Assembly: GCA_028818705.1 (NCBI GenBank)
Contig: JAPPNJ010000230.1
Coordinates: 1-46,767 of the forward strand
Direction of reading: 5' to 3'
DNA: 46,767 nucleotides
DNA from: Candidatus Poribacteria bacterium
GTDB lineage: Bacteria; Poribacteria; WGA-4E; WGA-3G
Shown piece by piece: positions 27,403-35,166 of the stretch (the stretch's first letter is position 1; each line of letters opens with the position of its first letter). A model generated the notes under the pieces. It made no database searches. It was not told where the DNA came from and saw nothing but the letters and a program-made list of their open reading frames with translations. The position numbers were made by a program, and so were the translations under genes.

Positions 27403-27816
27403 CTAATCCTCACTCCCGCCGACTTCAACGTGTGCCGTCCAACCCGTAAAATCTCCGTCTATCTCAGCAAACTTGATTTCCCGCGTTGCCCTTGGCGCCA
27501 GATCTGCTACGCGCGTTGGACCGAGTTTTATACCATTGGATAAGCGGGCTGTAACCCTGACACGTTTCAATGTGTGGTCGGTCATGTTCTCCACATGTCC
27601 TTTGATAGCTTGGCTTTTGGGATCGTAAGCCAAAATCAAGCGCGCACCGCCTTGGACGTGTCGGACGGGATCAGATTGCTTATTCAAACCGAATTGGCCG
27701 CTTAAACCTTTCCATCCAATGTCAATAACGGGACGATTCATACTTGTGCAGCTGCTTATCAGAAAAACAGACGCTCCAATAACAATTAACACGAGAACCT
27801 TGGGCATTCGGTGCAT
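27403..27816 (-). CDS. Small lipoprotein of unknown function
   Basis: The ATG at 27816 is chosen because AAAGGAAA precedes it by 8 bases; a frame to 27846 has no such site. The 137-residue protein has a signal sequence ending in a lipobox, ISSC (near residue 23). The mature part is beta-rich: LILAYDPKSQAIKGHVENMTDHTLKRV suggests an immunoglobulin-like FxLYD-type domain. It ends VEVGGSED. Such small lipoproteins are usually anchored in the outer membrane or periplasm. The gene is alone, between a terminator and the divergent MntA/HepT promoter. Its function is not known. Confidence 0.7.
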   Translation of the reverse strand: MHRMPKVLVLIVIGASVFLISSCTSMNRPVIDIGWKGLSGQFGLNKQSDPVRHVQGGARLILAYDPKSQAIKGHVENMTDHTLKRVRVTARLSNGIKLGPTRVADLAPRATREIKFAEIDGDFTGWTAHVEVGGSED

Positions 27817-27979
27817 AGTGGATTTCCTTTCCAACGAGGTATGCAATGCTAGCGATGCTTTTCTTTGTACTCATTATTAAGTTTTTAGAAAAATTCAACT
27901 GTCCAGACTTTTCTAAGGCAGTTGCTCTTAATCCAACTCCAATGACAGTACATACTTCTCGGCTTAAAACATGAAGAGT

Positions 27980-28008
27980 TTGACAACTCGATGGAATCAT
28001 AGTAAAAT
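27980..28008 (+). promoter_or_regulatory. Consensus sigma-70 promoter of the MntA/HepT operon
   Basis: TTGACA (27980-27985), a 17-base spacer and TAAAAT (28003-28008) lie 92 bases before mntA. Confidence 0.65.
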
Positions 28009-28099
28009 AATTTGTGTTATACTTTTCGTCTAAGTTAGTTTGGTCGGCTATGATACCTTACTCTTAGCGTATTGTCAGCGGACCTTGGAGATAAAACAG

Positions 28100-28405
28100 A
28101 TGATGTTAACTAAAGAAAAAATCACAGACATCCTTTCTAAAAAATCCGAATACCTTGCCGAGGCGTATGGCGTTAAGAGGATTGGCTTATTCGGCTCCTA
28201 TGCTAAAGGAACATACACTGAAGCCAGCGATATTGACATCATCGTCGAATTTGAAACACCGTTGGGTTTTAGATTCATGGAGTTTGCCGACTATCTTGAA
28301 GAACTTCTTGGAAAACCAGTAGACGTTCTCACTGTTGGTGGTCTTCAAGGGATCCGGGTTCCACATATTGCTCAATCAATCAGGGACAGTATCGTCTATG
28401 TCTAA
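28100..28405 (+). CDS. mntA: MntA-type minimal nucleotidyltransferase antitoxin
   Basis: I chose the ATG at 28100 because TTGGAG lies 10-15 bases upstream and the family usually starts here; the frame upstream is not conserved-looking. The 101-residue protein has GSYAKGTYTEASDID at 32-46, the GS-x10-DxD catalytic signature of the Pol-beta-type nucleotidyltransferase domain (MNT). In MntA/HepT pairs this antitoxin adenylylates a Tyr of the HEPN toxin and silences it. It overlaps hepT by 8 bases (ATGTCTAA), as in a coupled operon. A decayed copy of its 5' end is at 32671-32730. Confidence 0.88.
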   Translation: MMLTKEKITDILSKKSEYLAEAYGVKRIGLFGSYAKGTYTEASDIDIIVEFETPLGFRFMEFADYLEELLGKPVDVLTVGGLQGIRVPHIAQSIRDSIVYV

Positions 28406-28712
28406 TAGAGCGGATAAAGATTTTCTATATGATATTCAGGAAGCTGTGCGCCGTATCAAAATTTATACGCGTGAGATGACATACAAAGAATTTCTTGCGG
28501 ATACGCGAACACAGGATGCGGTTATCCGTAATATAGAAATTATTGGCGAGGCAACTAAAAAACTATCCGTTGAACTCCGAACTCAGTATCCAGATGTACC
28601 TTGGACAGAGATGGCTGGGACAAGGGATAGACTCATTCATAACTATTTTGGTGTAGACATTGAAGTTGTGTGGAAAATTTCCATTGATGAATTATCTATT
28701 CTTACCTTATAA
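28398..28712 (+). CDS. hepT: HepT-type HEPN ribonuclease toxin
   Basis: The ATG at 28398 overlaps the mntA stop. The 104-residue all-helical protein has the HEPN catalytic motif RX4HXY as RDRLIHNY: Arg76, His81 and Tyr83, the Tyr being the known adenylylation target in the family. HepT (DUF86) proteins are RNases that are inhibited by MntA. The sequence is a little shorter than the usual 110-140 residues but the motif is complete, so the toxin should be functional. Together with mntA it forms a type VII-like toxin-antitoxin pair. Its place between unrelated genes, and the remnant at 32671, suggest mobility or loss and gain of this module. Confidence 0.87.
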   Translation: MSNRADKDFLYDIQEAVRRIKIYTREMTYKEFLADTRTQDAVIRNIEIIGEATKKLSVELRTQYPDVPWTEMAGTRDRLIHNYFGVDIEVVWKISIDELSILTL

Positions 28713-28825
28713 ATTACAGAAATATTAAATAGAGACTCCGCTTAATAACTATCAACGTGTGTTCGTTCTTTCAAAGTATGCCTATTGCTGTCAGGATTTA
28801 AAGATTAATTCTACCACGATCTTAT

Positions 28826-29911
28826 CTATTCCCATGCATCGTGTAGGAACCGAAGCCAGTTACCGTGCATGATTGCAGCAATATCGTCATCGCTATAACC
28901 ACGTGCCTCTAATAATCCTACTAACTTCTGTAGATCAGCAATGGTATCCAAATCGCTCGGAGACTGCTCACGACCATAGCCGCCGTCTAAGTCTGTCCCG
29001 ATAGCAGCGTGGCGGCTGTTACCCGACAACTGGCAGATATAGTCAATGTGATCAACGACATTGTTCAAGGTAACCCCTGAGTTGTGGCTTTCACCAGTAA
29101 TCCAACCCGGTTGTAGCATCCAAGCGTCAAATGCAGCACCAATAACCCCATCCCGCTCAAAGATCGCACGTAATTGCGCATCGCTGAATTGGCGTTGGTG
29201 TTGAACCAGGGCACGGCAGTTGTTATGGCTGGCGAGGACTAATCCGCTGTAGTGTTCTAACGACTGCCAGAACGCCTGATCAGAGCTATGGGTCAAATCA
29301 AGGATTACACCTAAACGTTCCATTTCAGTTAGTAGCGGTGGACCCAGTTCGGTCAATCCAATTTCTGTGCCTGTTCCACCGGCATAGCGTCCCGGACCGT
29401 AATGCGTCAATCCGATGAGTCGCACGCCACTGTTAACCCAAACCTCCAGTTGGCTCGGATGAAGAATCGGATCGGCACCTTCCATACTAATTACAAATCC
29501 CAAAGGTGGTGTATTATCATCGTTTACATCATCTGCCGTTTCGCTCTCCCAAGTCCGCCAATCTTCGATATGGCTGTCTAAGTTTTCGCTATCTGTGATG
29601 ATACGGACGTGTCCTGTTTCTTCTAAAGCGCGATAGTAAGCCAATTGCCCTTGGGCAATGCCGTAGGATTGGGTAGGTGAGGCAAAATCAGAATGTGGGG
29701 AGGGTCTACCGGTGGAGCGAGCAAACAGCGTAACGAAACTCAGGGCAATTCGTCCCTGACGCATCTCTGGAAAAGCAACGGTACCTTGTGTACGTCCCTT
29801 ACCGGGCATACCGACCTCTTGGGTACGGATCGTATAGGCAGAACTCAGCAAGTCACGGTTACCTTGCAACGCATTCATCGATAGATCGAGATGGGCATCA
29901 ATAATCAGCAT
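28826..29911 (-). CDS. Membrane dipeptidase-like peptidase, family M19
   Basis: This 361-residue protein shows the M19 (renal dipeptidase) ligands in order: IIDAHLD with His7 and Asp9, SMEGAD with the bridging Glu, LDLTHSSDQAFW and VLASHNNCRAL with the two later His. The C-terminal GTDLDGGYG carries the substrate-site Asp. The family hydrolyses dipeptides and related amides with two zinc ions. No signal peptide is present, so the enzyme is likely cytoplasmic. It precedes the sulfatase on the same strand with about 110 bases between. Substrate is not known. Confidence 0.88.
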   Translation of the reverse strand: MLIIDAHLDLSMNALQGNRDLLSSAYTIRTQEVGMPGKGRTQGTVAFPEMRQGRIALSFVTLFARSTGRPSPHSDFASPTQSYGIAQGQLAYYRALEETGHVRIITDSENLDSHIEDWRTWESETADDVNDDNTPPLGFVISMEGADPILHPSQLEVWVNSGVRLIGLTHYGPGRYAGGTGTEIGLTELGPPLLTEMERLGVILDLTHSSDQAFWQSLEHYSGLVLASHNNCRALVQHQRQFSDAQLRAIFERDGVIGAAFDAWMLQPGWITGESHNSGVTLNNVVDHIDYICQLSGNSRHAAIGTDLDGGYGREQSPSDLDTIADLQKLVGLLEARGYSDDDIAAIMHGNWLRFLHDAWE

Positions 29912-30022
29912 AAAACAATCCTCTCTGGTATGTTGAAATTGGAAGAATCGGGCTAATTGCTATCTGGATACGGTGCGAAATGCGCTTGGGGCGTGCCATT
30001 TCGATAATCGCCATCACAAGCA

Positions 30023-31451
30023 TTAAGCATCCCATTCACTGAGTCGAAAAACGAGGTCGGGGTGATCTGGTGAAAGGTCATTCTCTTCGCGGTAATCGTC
30101 GTTAAGTTGATATAACTGAAAACTGTCCGTGCTGTTGACATACCGTAATTTCCAGCCATCTGGTGTTACCAATGCAGGACCGAGACGAGAGGCATATACA
30201 ATCCACTCACGATTCTGTTGCATTTCATATTCTTCAAGTAAGGTCGGTAAGAAAGACACGCCATCTTTCCCCTCTGGTAACTCTGCACCGATGAAGTCGG
30301 CGAGTGTCGGCATGAGATCGTAATTAGCGATCCTGTGATTAGAAACGCTCCCCGGCGAGATTCTTTCGGGCAAGCGAACGATGTAAGGAATCCGCGTGCC
30401 ACCTTCCCAACTCGACCACTTCAAGCCGCCCATACCGTCGTTCCCATTAAAAACATCGCCACCTGTCTCCGAATAGAATTTCGTTGTGATTTCGTCAAAG
30501 GGTTCCTCGTTTAAATCCGCTCTTCGACCGGAAGTGCGTCCCTCCTGCAAAGCATACACTTCATGACCATTATCCGAACAAAAAATAATCATCGTGCGAT
30601 CATCAATCCCAAGGCGTTCGAGTTCGTCTAAGATAATCCCCACTGTCTCCCAGTTTTAGGATCATGGAAGCGTACTCTTTCTCAAACGTTGTTAGCTCTG
30701 AAGAATGTTTCACCGCTGGATGGATGTCAGGAATAGCAATCGGTCCATGTGGCAGCTGAGAGGGATGATAGAGAAAGAAAGGTTTGTCTTGGTGAGCGCG
30801 AAGGAATTCAACAATCTTTTCGTTAAAAATATCCTGAGAGTATACTACTTTCCCTTGTCGATTCTGGCGGCGCGCTCTGTTTTCCTCAGAATCCCAATCC
30901 AGGTGCACGCCACAGTCTGCATGCGTATTGCCTCGAATGTGCGTTGGATCTCCGTTCTCAAAGAGGAAAGGTGGATAAAAACCGTGGCAACGCGCATGGT
31001 CATAGTAACCGTAGTGATACTGCCAGCCATGACGACGGATGCGTGCACCTGTTGTGGCAAAACCCCATTCCAGTTTCCCGATCTGTCCTGTAACGTAACC
31101 CGCTTCCTCAGCGATTTGTGCAAGGAAAATATCGTCAGGATCCGCTTGAAGTCCGGTTGTATGAAGCAACTCCGTAATTTGACTCAACGTCATTTCACCC
31201 GCACTTATTCTGTCATAGAGTCCACCCTGTGTATATGTCCATGTCCCGTTGTGGCAGTCGTGGAGCCCAGTCAGCATACTGGCGCGGGAGGGCGCACAAA
31301 AAGCGCAACCGTAGGCGTGGTTGAATCTCATTCCCTCGTTTGCAAGGCGGTCAATGTTCGGTGTCTCGAAATGTTGCTGTCCATAGCAACTCAGCATACC
31401 ACGTCCGAGATCATCACCGTAGATAAGAATGACATTCGGACTATCGGTCAT
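30023..31451 (-). pseudogene. Sulfatase, interrupted by a frameshift near 30645-30655
   Basis: Two overlapping frames on the minus strand (31451 to 30603, then 30643 to 30023) read together as one sulfatase. The first part has NVILIYGDDLGRG and CAPSR at 52-56, where Cys52 is the formylglycine precursor, and QIGKLEWGF and FFLYHPSQLPHGP. The second part continues with ILDELERLGIDDRTMIIFCSDNGHE, the second metal-site region, and a substrate domain ending LSEWDA. At the junction MILKLGDSG reads on out of frame where a sulfatase would read LGD-VGIILDEL. A single extra base or a two-base loss in GGGAGACAGTGGGG explains it. Either the gene is inactivated or the base is a sequencing or assembly error. 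AAAGGAA precedes the first ATG. Confidence 0.85.
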
Positions 31452-31550
31452 ATATGTTGTATATTCCTTTCAATTTAAAGAATAGGATACCAAACATCTT
31501 TAACAGAGTCAAGCGCTTTCAAGGTTGGGTAGGACCATTCAGCTTTTCTC

Positions 31551-31570
31551 TAGGAGGGGGGAAACACCCC
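31551..31570. repeat. Short GGGG...CCCC hairpin in the sulfatase upstream region
   Basis: TAGGAGGGGGGAAACACCCC forms a short stem and has, on the opposite strand, the CCCCTCCTA end seen at 19801-19820. The intergenic region 31452-31812 holds no gene. Near 31734-31767 it also has ATCCTG three times within about 32 bases. Confidence 0.45.
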
Positions 31571-31812
31571 ATCAAAAACACTCCGATTCCCGACTTCTTC
31601 TATTTCCGATCTGTGATGTCCAAGTAATTCTAAAATCTACCATAGATTACGCTGCTGAGTGCGGCAACAGAATGAAATGTGGAGATATTTTGGTAATTCC
31701 TCGAAGACCGGTTGTCAATCCAGAAAGTTCTATAATCCTGTTCATCTTTGAATCCTGTAAATCCTGATTCAGACGAATGAAGGTTGATGTGCTATGTCTA
31801 TGTGGTGTAGAC

Positions 31813-32466
31813 TTAGCTCTCGGGACTGTGCCCTCTTTTCTTAGGTGGTAAAGGATCATCATCGATTTCTTCAGGGGTCTGGGTCTCTGGCGGTTCTTGA
31901 GGTTGTTCTTCTGTGGGTTCTGGTTCCGGTTCAGATTCGGGGAGTAGTTCTTCAGCCGCTCTGTCAGGTACGGGGAGTTGCGTGAAGACACTGTCTTTAG
32001 GAGCTTCGACGTGGCAAGCATGGCAACTCTCGTTCGTGCTACCCGGAACATCGCCCCCTACTGCCATAAACTTCGCAGTCTCCGTCTCTCGTGTGTATTG
32101 GGTATAACGCCACCCATTGTGTGCAGCGGACGCTGGGTCATCCATTTTCTTCATGATGGCAACGTGCTGGACGAAGGTGTTCGTGTCGTTATTGACTTCC
32201 ATGGTGATAAGCGTGTTGAGGGGAAACGTCTTGAGGGTCTCATCTTTGAGAACTGGCACACCGATGCCGTTGATATGGACCGAGCGTGTGCCGAAGCCGT
32301 GTGCGGGCTTTCCTTTTTCTGTCGGCATTATAGGTTCAATGCGTATGCCGGGGGTTGAGAGTTCGGGTGGCAGGACAGGTTTCATTACCAGCTGTGCCTC
32401 GTCACAGGCGATGCAAGCGAAATAACCGAGTAGTATAAAAATAAGAAATCCGTCTGAGAGGCGCAT
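31813..32466 (-). CDS. Cytochrome P460-like haem protein, possible lipoprotein
   Basis: This 217-residue protein has an N-terminal signal (about 1-21) with Cys at 18 and 21. The lipobox is poor, so anchorage is uncertain. A P460-type domain follows: ITMEVNNDTNTFVQHVAIMKK, NGWRYTQYTRETETAKF and the haem-attachment CHACH at 148-152, then DSVFTQLP. P460 cytochromes oxidise hydroxylamine or detoxify nitric oxide and usually carry one c-type haem. The last 45 residues are a Pro/Glu-rich tail (ESEPEPEPTEE) of low complexity. The DsbD-type gene at 296 could help cytochrome c maturation, but no link is seen. Confidence 0.78.
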   Translation of the reverse strand: MRLSDGFLIFILLGYFACIACDEAQLVMKPVLPPELSTPGIRIEPIMPTEKGKPAHGFGTRSVHINGIGVPVLKDETLKTFPLNTLITMEVNNDTNTFVQHVAIMKKMDDPASAAHNGWRYTQYTRETETAKFMAVGGDVPGSTNESCHACHVEAPKDSVFTQLPVPDRAAEELLPESEPEPEPTEEQPQEPPETQTPEEIDDDPLPPKKRGHSPES

Positions 32467-32670
32467 CCGCTAAAACTCCTTAGGATAGCATAAAGATGGA
32501 ATCCTTCAAACTTGAAAACTAATCAGCAAAAGACGTATAAATAGCCCTCATTTACCAATCAAAAGGATCATTAGGATACTTATCTTTATTATCCGGAACA
32601 CCTCTTCTGATAGTTGGTGCTGTGTTTTCTCCAATACAGTCAGGTTCGCTACGACACTTTGCGCTTTTGG

Positions 32671-32730
32671 GATAAAATTGATGATATTAACAAGGGAGAG
32701 AATCACGAACATCCTTTCTGAAAAATCCGA
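32671..32730 (+). pseudogene. Remnant of a second mntA 5' end
   Basis: Aligning 32671-32730 with 28089-28148 gives 49 of 60 identical bases, including ATGATATTAAC at the start codon and ATCCTTTCT. The conceptual peptide MILTRERITNILSEKS parallels MMLTKEKITDILSKKS. Similarity also continues weakly upstream (GGTTCGCTACGACACTTT versus GGTCGGCTATGATACCTT). It breaks off after 32730, where the GS-x10-DxD motif is absent. No hepT remnant is seen in 32731-32803. The rest of 32467-32803 holds nothing I recognise. Confidence 0.7.
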
Positions 32731-32803
32731 TTCAAAGTGCATCTACAAAACTGCAATTCGCAGATTGCTCCTACCGCAGACTGTTTCCACGGAATACAGG
32801 ATG

Positions 32804-34210
32804 TTACCCAAGCTGAAATGCCCGCTGTCTGTAGAGATGCTCAAACAGATTTCCTTCGTGCGGACTATCCCAAGAAATCTGATTTGTTGGAATCGCACCT
32901 AAATTCAGTCGGTCAATAAGGGGCGTTGCTATCAGTTCTTGTGTGAGCGACGCATCTTCTGTAATCGCCGTGGCTACCAGCGTCGCACCCATAGATTCAA
33001 CTAACTCCGTAGATGGAACTTCGACAACAGTCACGAAGGGGAAAGGGAATTCCGTGTTCGCTAATGGGTGTTCCGTATCCTCGCACCAGATGACCGTCGG
33101 TCTGAGGAAGGTGCAGCCATCTAACTCAACAACTCTATCTCCAGTTGTTAATTCCGTTGCACCATGTTCTTTGAGATGCCGATCAATCAGCGACGAAATG
33201 CCGTGGGCTGCTTTCGGATTTGCCCACGCTGCGATACCTGCCTCTGGATGGTCAAGCGGTTTCGGCGCAATACGGGCTAAGCGTTCTGTCAATGCTTCGG
33301 CGATTTTACGTCCGTCTGCTGTTACCCACACACCAGAAGCGTTAATGCAGGATCTACCACCGTTTTTGGCGACCGATTCTACAATAAGATCGAGGTACTG
33401 TTCCCAATTGTTCTGCGCTTCTTCGTGGATGACGATTTTACTCCGTCCTGGTCCATGGATTTCGACGCGAGGTGTGTTCACCCATGGCGCAACGGTTGAA
33501 CCTCCACCGAAAAGCATGGAGCGTCCACATCGGACGAGAATTTCGTTGGCACCGGCGTAATCGGTAGGATAGAAACTGAACGCCTCCACTGGCGCTCCAG
33601 CCGCGATAAATGCTTGTGCTATCCGATAGGGAGTCCACGGTTCCTCGCGACCCGGTTTCAGAACGAGCGGAACTTTCAACGGAATAGCTGGCACCCACAA
33701 TGAATGCACGCCCGGCGAATTGCTCGGCAGCACGGCACCCAAGGCGTTGGTCTCACAGACGTAACTCAGCGTGTGTCCGTTTTGGACTCCCCAGCCAGTG
33801 TCAAGGACTTGTAAATCCAAGCCGCGGGTGAGTCCGTCTAAAACCGTATCAATGTTTTCCAAAACGCCTTGGATTTTGAACAAATTTTCTCGACACAGTG
33901 CTTCAGGCAAACCGGTTGTCCCGGAGACCTGTTGGATATAATCTGTCGGGGACTGAACGGCTCCATCAAGAGGCAGCGTCGCCGTTATGAAATAGCGCGC
34001 CGCCTCCTTGCAGATGGAAATCAGTTCAGCGACAGGACGTTGTCCGAGTATCTCTTTTTGGAGAGCAATATCAAGAAGATCCTTCGCTATCAATCCACGG
34101 TTCGCTTGGCTCACTTCGACCAAGGGTTCGCCTGTCTTGATATGTGATACGCGAATAGTATTCAGACTTCTGTAGGAACGTCCTGCACGTAGAATTGGGA
34201 TGTGTATCAT
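32804..34210 (-). CDS. LuxC-like acyl-CoA reductase / aldehyde dehydrogenase superfamily
   Basis: This 468-residue protein has the aldehyde dehydrogenase fold with the catalytic Cys288 in GGRSCINASG. The nucleotide-binding stretch PSNSPGVHSLWVPAIPLKVPLVLKPG (about 162-187) is like that of LuxC/acyl-CoA reductases. The general-base Glu of ordinary aldehyde dehydrogenases (ELGGK region) is replaced by IHGPGRSKIVI. This is the pattern of the acylating or fatty-acyl reductase branch rather than NAD-dependent oxidation. It would reduce an acyl thioester to an aldehyde. A LuxE/PaaK-like ligase lies upstream on the same strand at 36386. The link is inference; substrate is unknown. Confidence 0.78.
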   Translation of the reverse strand: MIHIPILRAGRSYRSLNTIRVSHIKTGEPLVEVSQANRGLIAKDLLDIALQKEILGQRPVAELISICKEAARYFITATLPLDGAVQSPTDYIQQVSGTTGLPEALCRENLFKIQGVLENIDTVLDGLTRGLDLQVLDTGWGVQNGHTLSYVCETNALGAVLPSNSPGVHSLWVPAIPLKVPLVLKPGREEPWTPYRIAQAFIAAGAPVEAFSFYPTDYAGANEILVRCGRSMLFGGGSTVAPWVNTPRVEIHGPGRSKIVIHEEAQNNWEQYLDLIVESVAKNGGRSCINASGVWVTADGRKIAEALTERLARIAPKPLDHPEAGIAAWANPKAAHGISSLIDRHLKEHGATELTTGDRVVELDGCTFLRPTVIWCEDTEHPLANTEFPFPFVTVVEVPSTELVESMGATLVATAITEDASLTQELIATPLIDRLNLGAIPTNQISWDSPHEGNLFEHLYRQRAFQLG

Positions 34211-34320
34211 TTTTTCCTAATTCGCAAGGCGTTAAATCAGGCAGTTGGTTTAATAGCAATTTTTGGGTGCCCACCGCCTCCGCCGTTGTTGCAGGCTGCC
34301 ATCATTTTAATAGTGGTCAG

Positions 34321-34433
34321 CTGTCGGTTGTCAGAGGTTAGGGGATAGTTGTCAGTAGGCGGCTAATAAGAGTAGTTCATGATGAGCAGAATGCTTTTTC
34401 CTATCATAAGGGTCTTCACTGAAAACCGATAAC
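34321..34433. mobile_element. Inverted-repeat element A (MITE-like)
   Basis: CTGTCGGTTGTCAG (34321-34334) is the inverse of CTGAAAACCGATAAC (34419-34433) with a few mismatches. AGTTGTCAG (34347-34355) and CTGACAACT (34433-34441) form a second, perfect inverted pair. The right arm is identical over 15 bases to the right arm of element B at 39025-39039. The element fills most of the non-coding interval 34211-34450. No ORF is inside it. Confidence 0.55.
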
Positions 34434-34450
34434 TGACAACTAATACCATT

Positions 34451-35146
34451 TTACCATGAAATCTTTCCTACCCACCCTGACGAGGCATCACAATAGATAA
34501 AATTGTCTTCATAGAGGGACAAACCGTGAGGTTCAGGGCAATCTTCAGGAACATAAATCTGATCCATCGGTGTGCCATCTTCAAGGTCGAGTTTGACAAT
34601 AAGCCTATCGGAGGTATGTGTTGACCAGAGTCCATCTTCGACGCGAACCATACCGTGTCCACGTCCATGAGGGAGTGGAAGCGTCTTTTGTATAGACCAA
34701 TCCGAAATTTTCATCTTATGTGTAACTTGATCTTTGAGTGTTTGAACCCACAGATGGCCTTCATCATAGTGGTCGTATTCAATGCCATGTGTGCCGCCAC
34801 CATCGGGTATAGGATAGCGTCCTAAGGTTTCGCCAGTAGCGGGGTCTACTTTGAAAACCTCACCTGTCTCGGCATCTGTATCCCGGACGGGGCGCCAGCG
34901 TTCTCCTGGTCCGTTTGCGGCTAACCAGAGTGCACCATCACCGTACGTCATACCACTCGTATTGGAGGATTCGCTCGGAATATCACGAATGAGCTTCGGA
35001 ACGGTATAGTCCTCATCTGCCGTAATCTCAACCAATGCAACTCTATCGGTAATCTGGTCGACGATCCACAAACCGTCTTCTGTAACCTGTAAACCGTTCG
35101 GCACCGAATAAGGGGACCGGAAGAGTTTTTCAATTTTCGTTATCAT
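34451..35146 (-). CDS. SMP-30/Vgb-like beta-propeller protein
   Basis: This 231-residue protein of short repeats with the pattern NGLQVTEDGLWIVDQITDRVALVE, SGMTYGDGALWLAANG and HGIEYDHYDEGHLWVQT is typical of Vgb/streptogramin-lyase-like or SMP-30 propellers. No signal peptide is seen, so it is likely cytoplasmic. It starts 20 bases after the stop of the selenoprotein candidate and is probably co-transcribed with it. Binding of sugar lactones or peptides is possible but not shown. At 231 residues it may form an incomplete (five-blade) propeller. Confidence 0.75.
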   Translation of the reverse strand: MITKIEKLFRSPYSVPNGLQVTEDGLWIVDQITDRVALVEITADEDYTVPKLIRDIPSESSNTSGMTYGDGALWLAANGPGERWRPVRDTDAETGEVFKVDPATGETLGRYPIPDGGGTHGIEYDHYDEGHLWVQTLKDQVTHKMKISDWSIQKTLPLPHGRGHGMVRVEDGLWSTHTSDRLIVKLDLEDGTPMDQIYVPEDCPEPHGLSLYEDNFIYCDASSGWVGKISW

Positions 35147-35166
35147 ATCAGACTCCTTTTTGGTGT

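Noticed and set aside
28335..28712. Longer start of hepT at 28335
   Set aside because: It would overlap mntA by 71 bases; ATGTCTAA at 28398 gives the standard coupled overlap.
30705..31478. 257-residue plus-strand frame opposite the sulfatase
   Set aside because: It lies antisense to a clear sulfatase with conserved motifs, is Cys/Arg-rich without family features, and has no ribosome-binding site. It is a shadow.
31734..31767. ATCCTG repeated three times upstream of the P460 gene
   Set aside because: Spacings are irregular and no protein-binding motif is recognised; it could be chance in an AT-rich interval.
31647..32051. 134-residue minus frame overlapping the P460 gene
   Set aside because: It overlaps the P460 gene in another frame, is rich in Arg/Asn/Pro, and the P460 frame has CHACH and a signal peptide.
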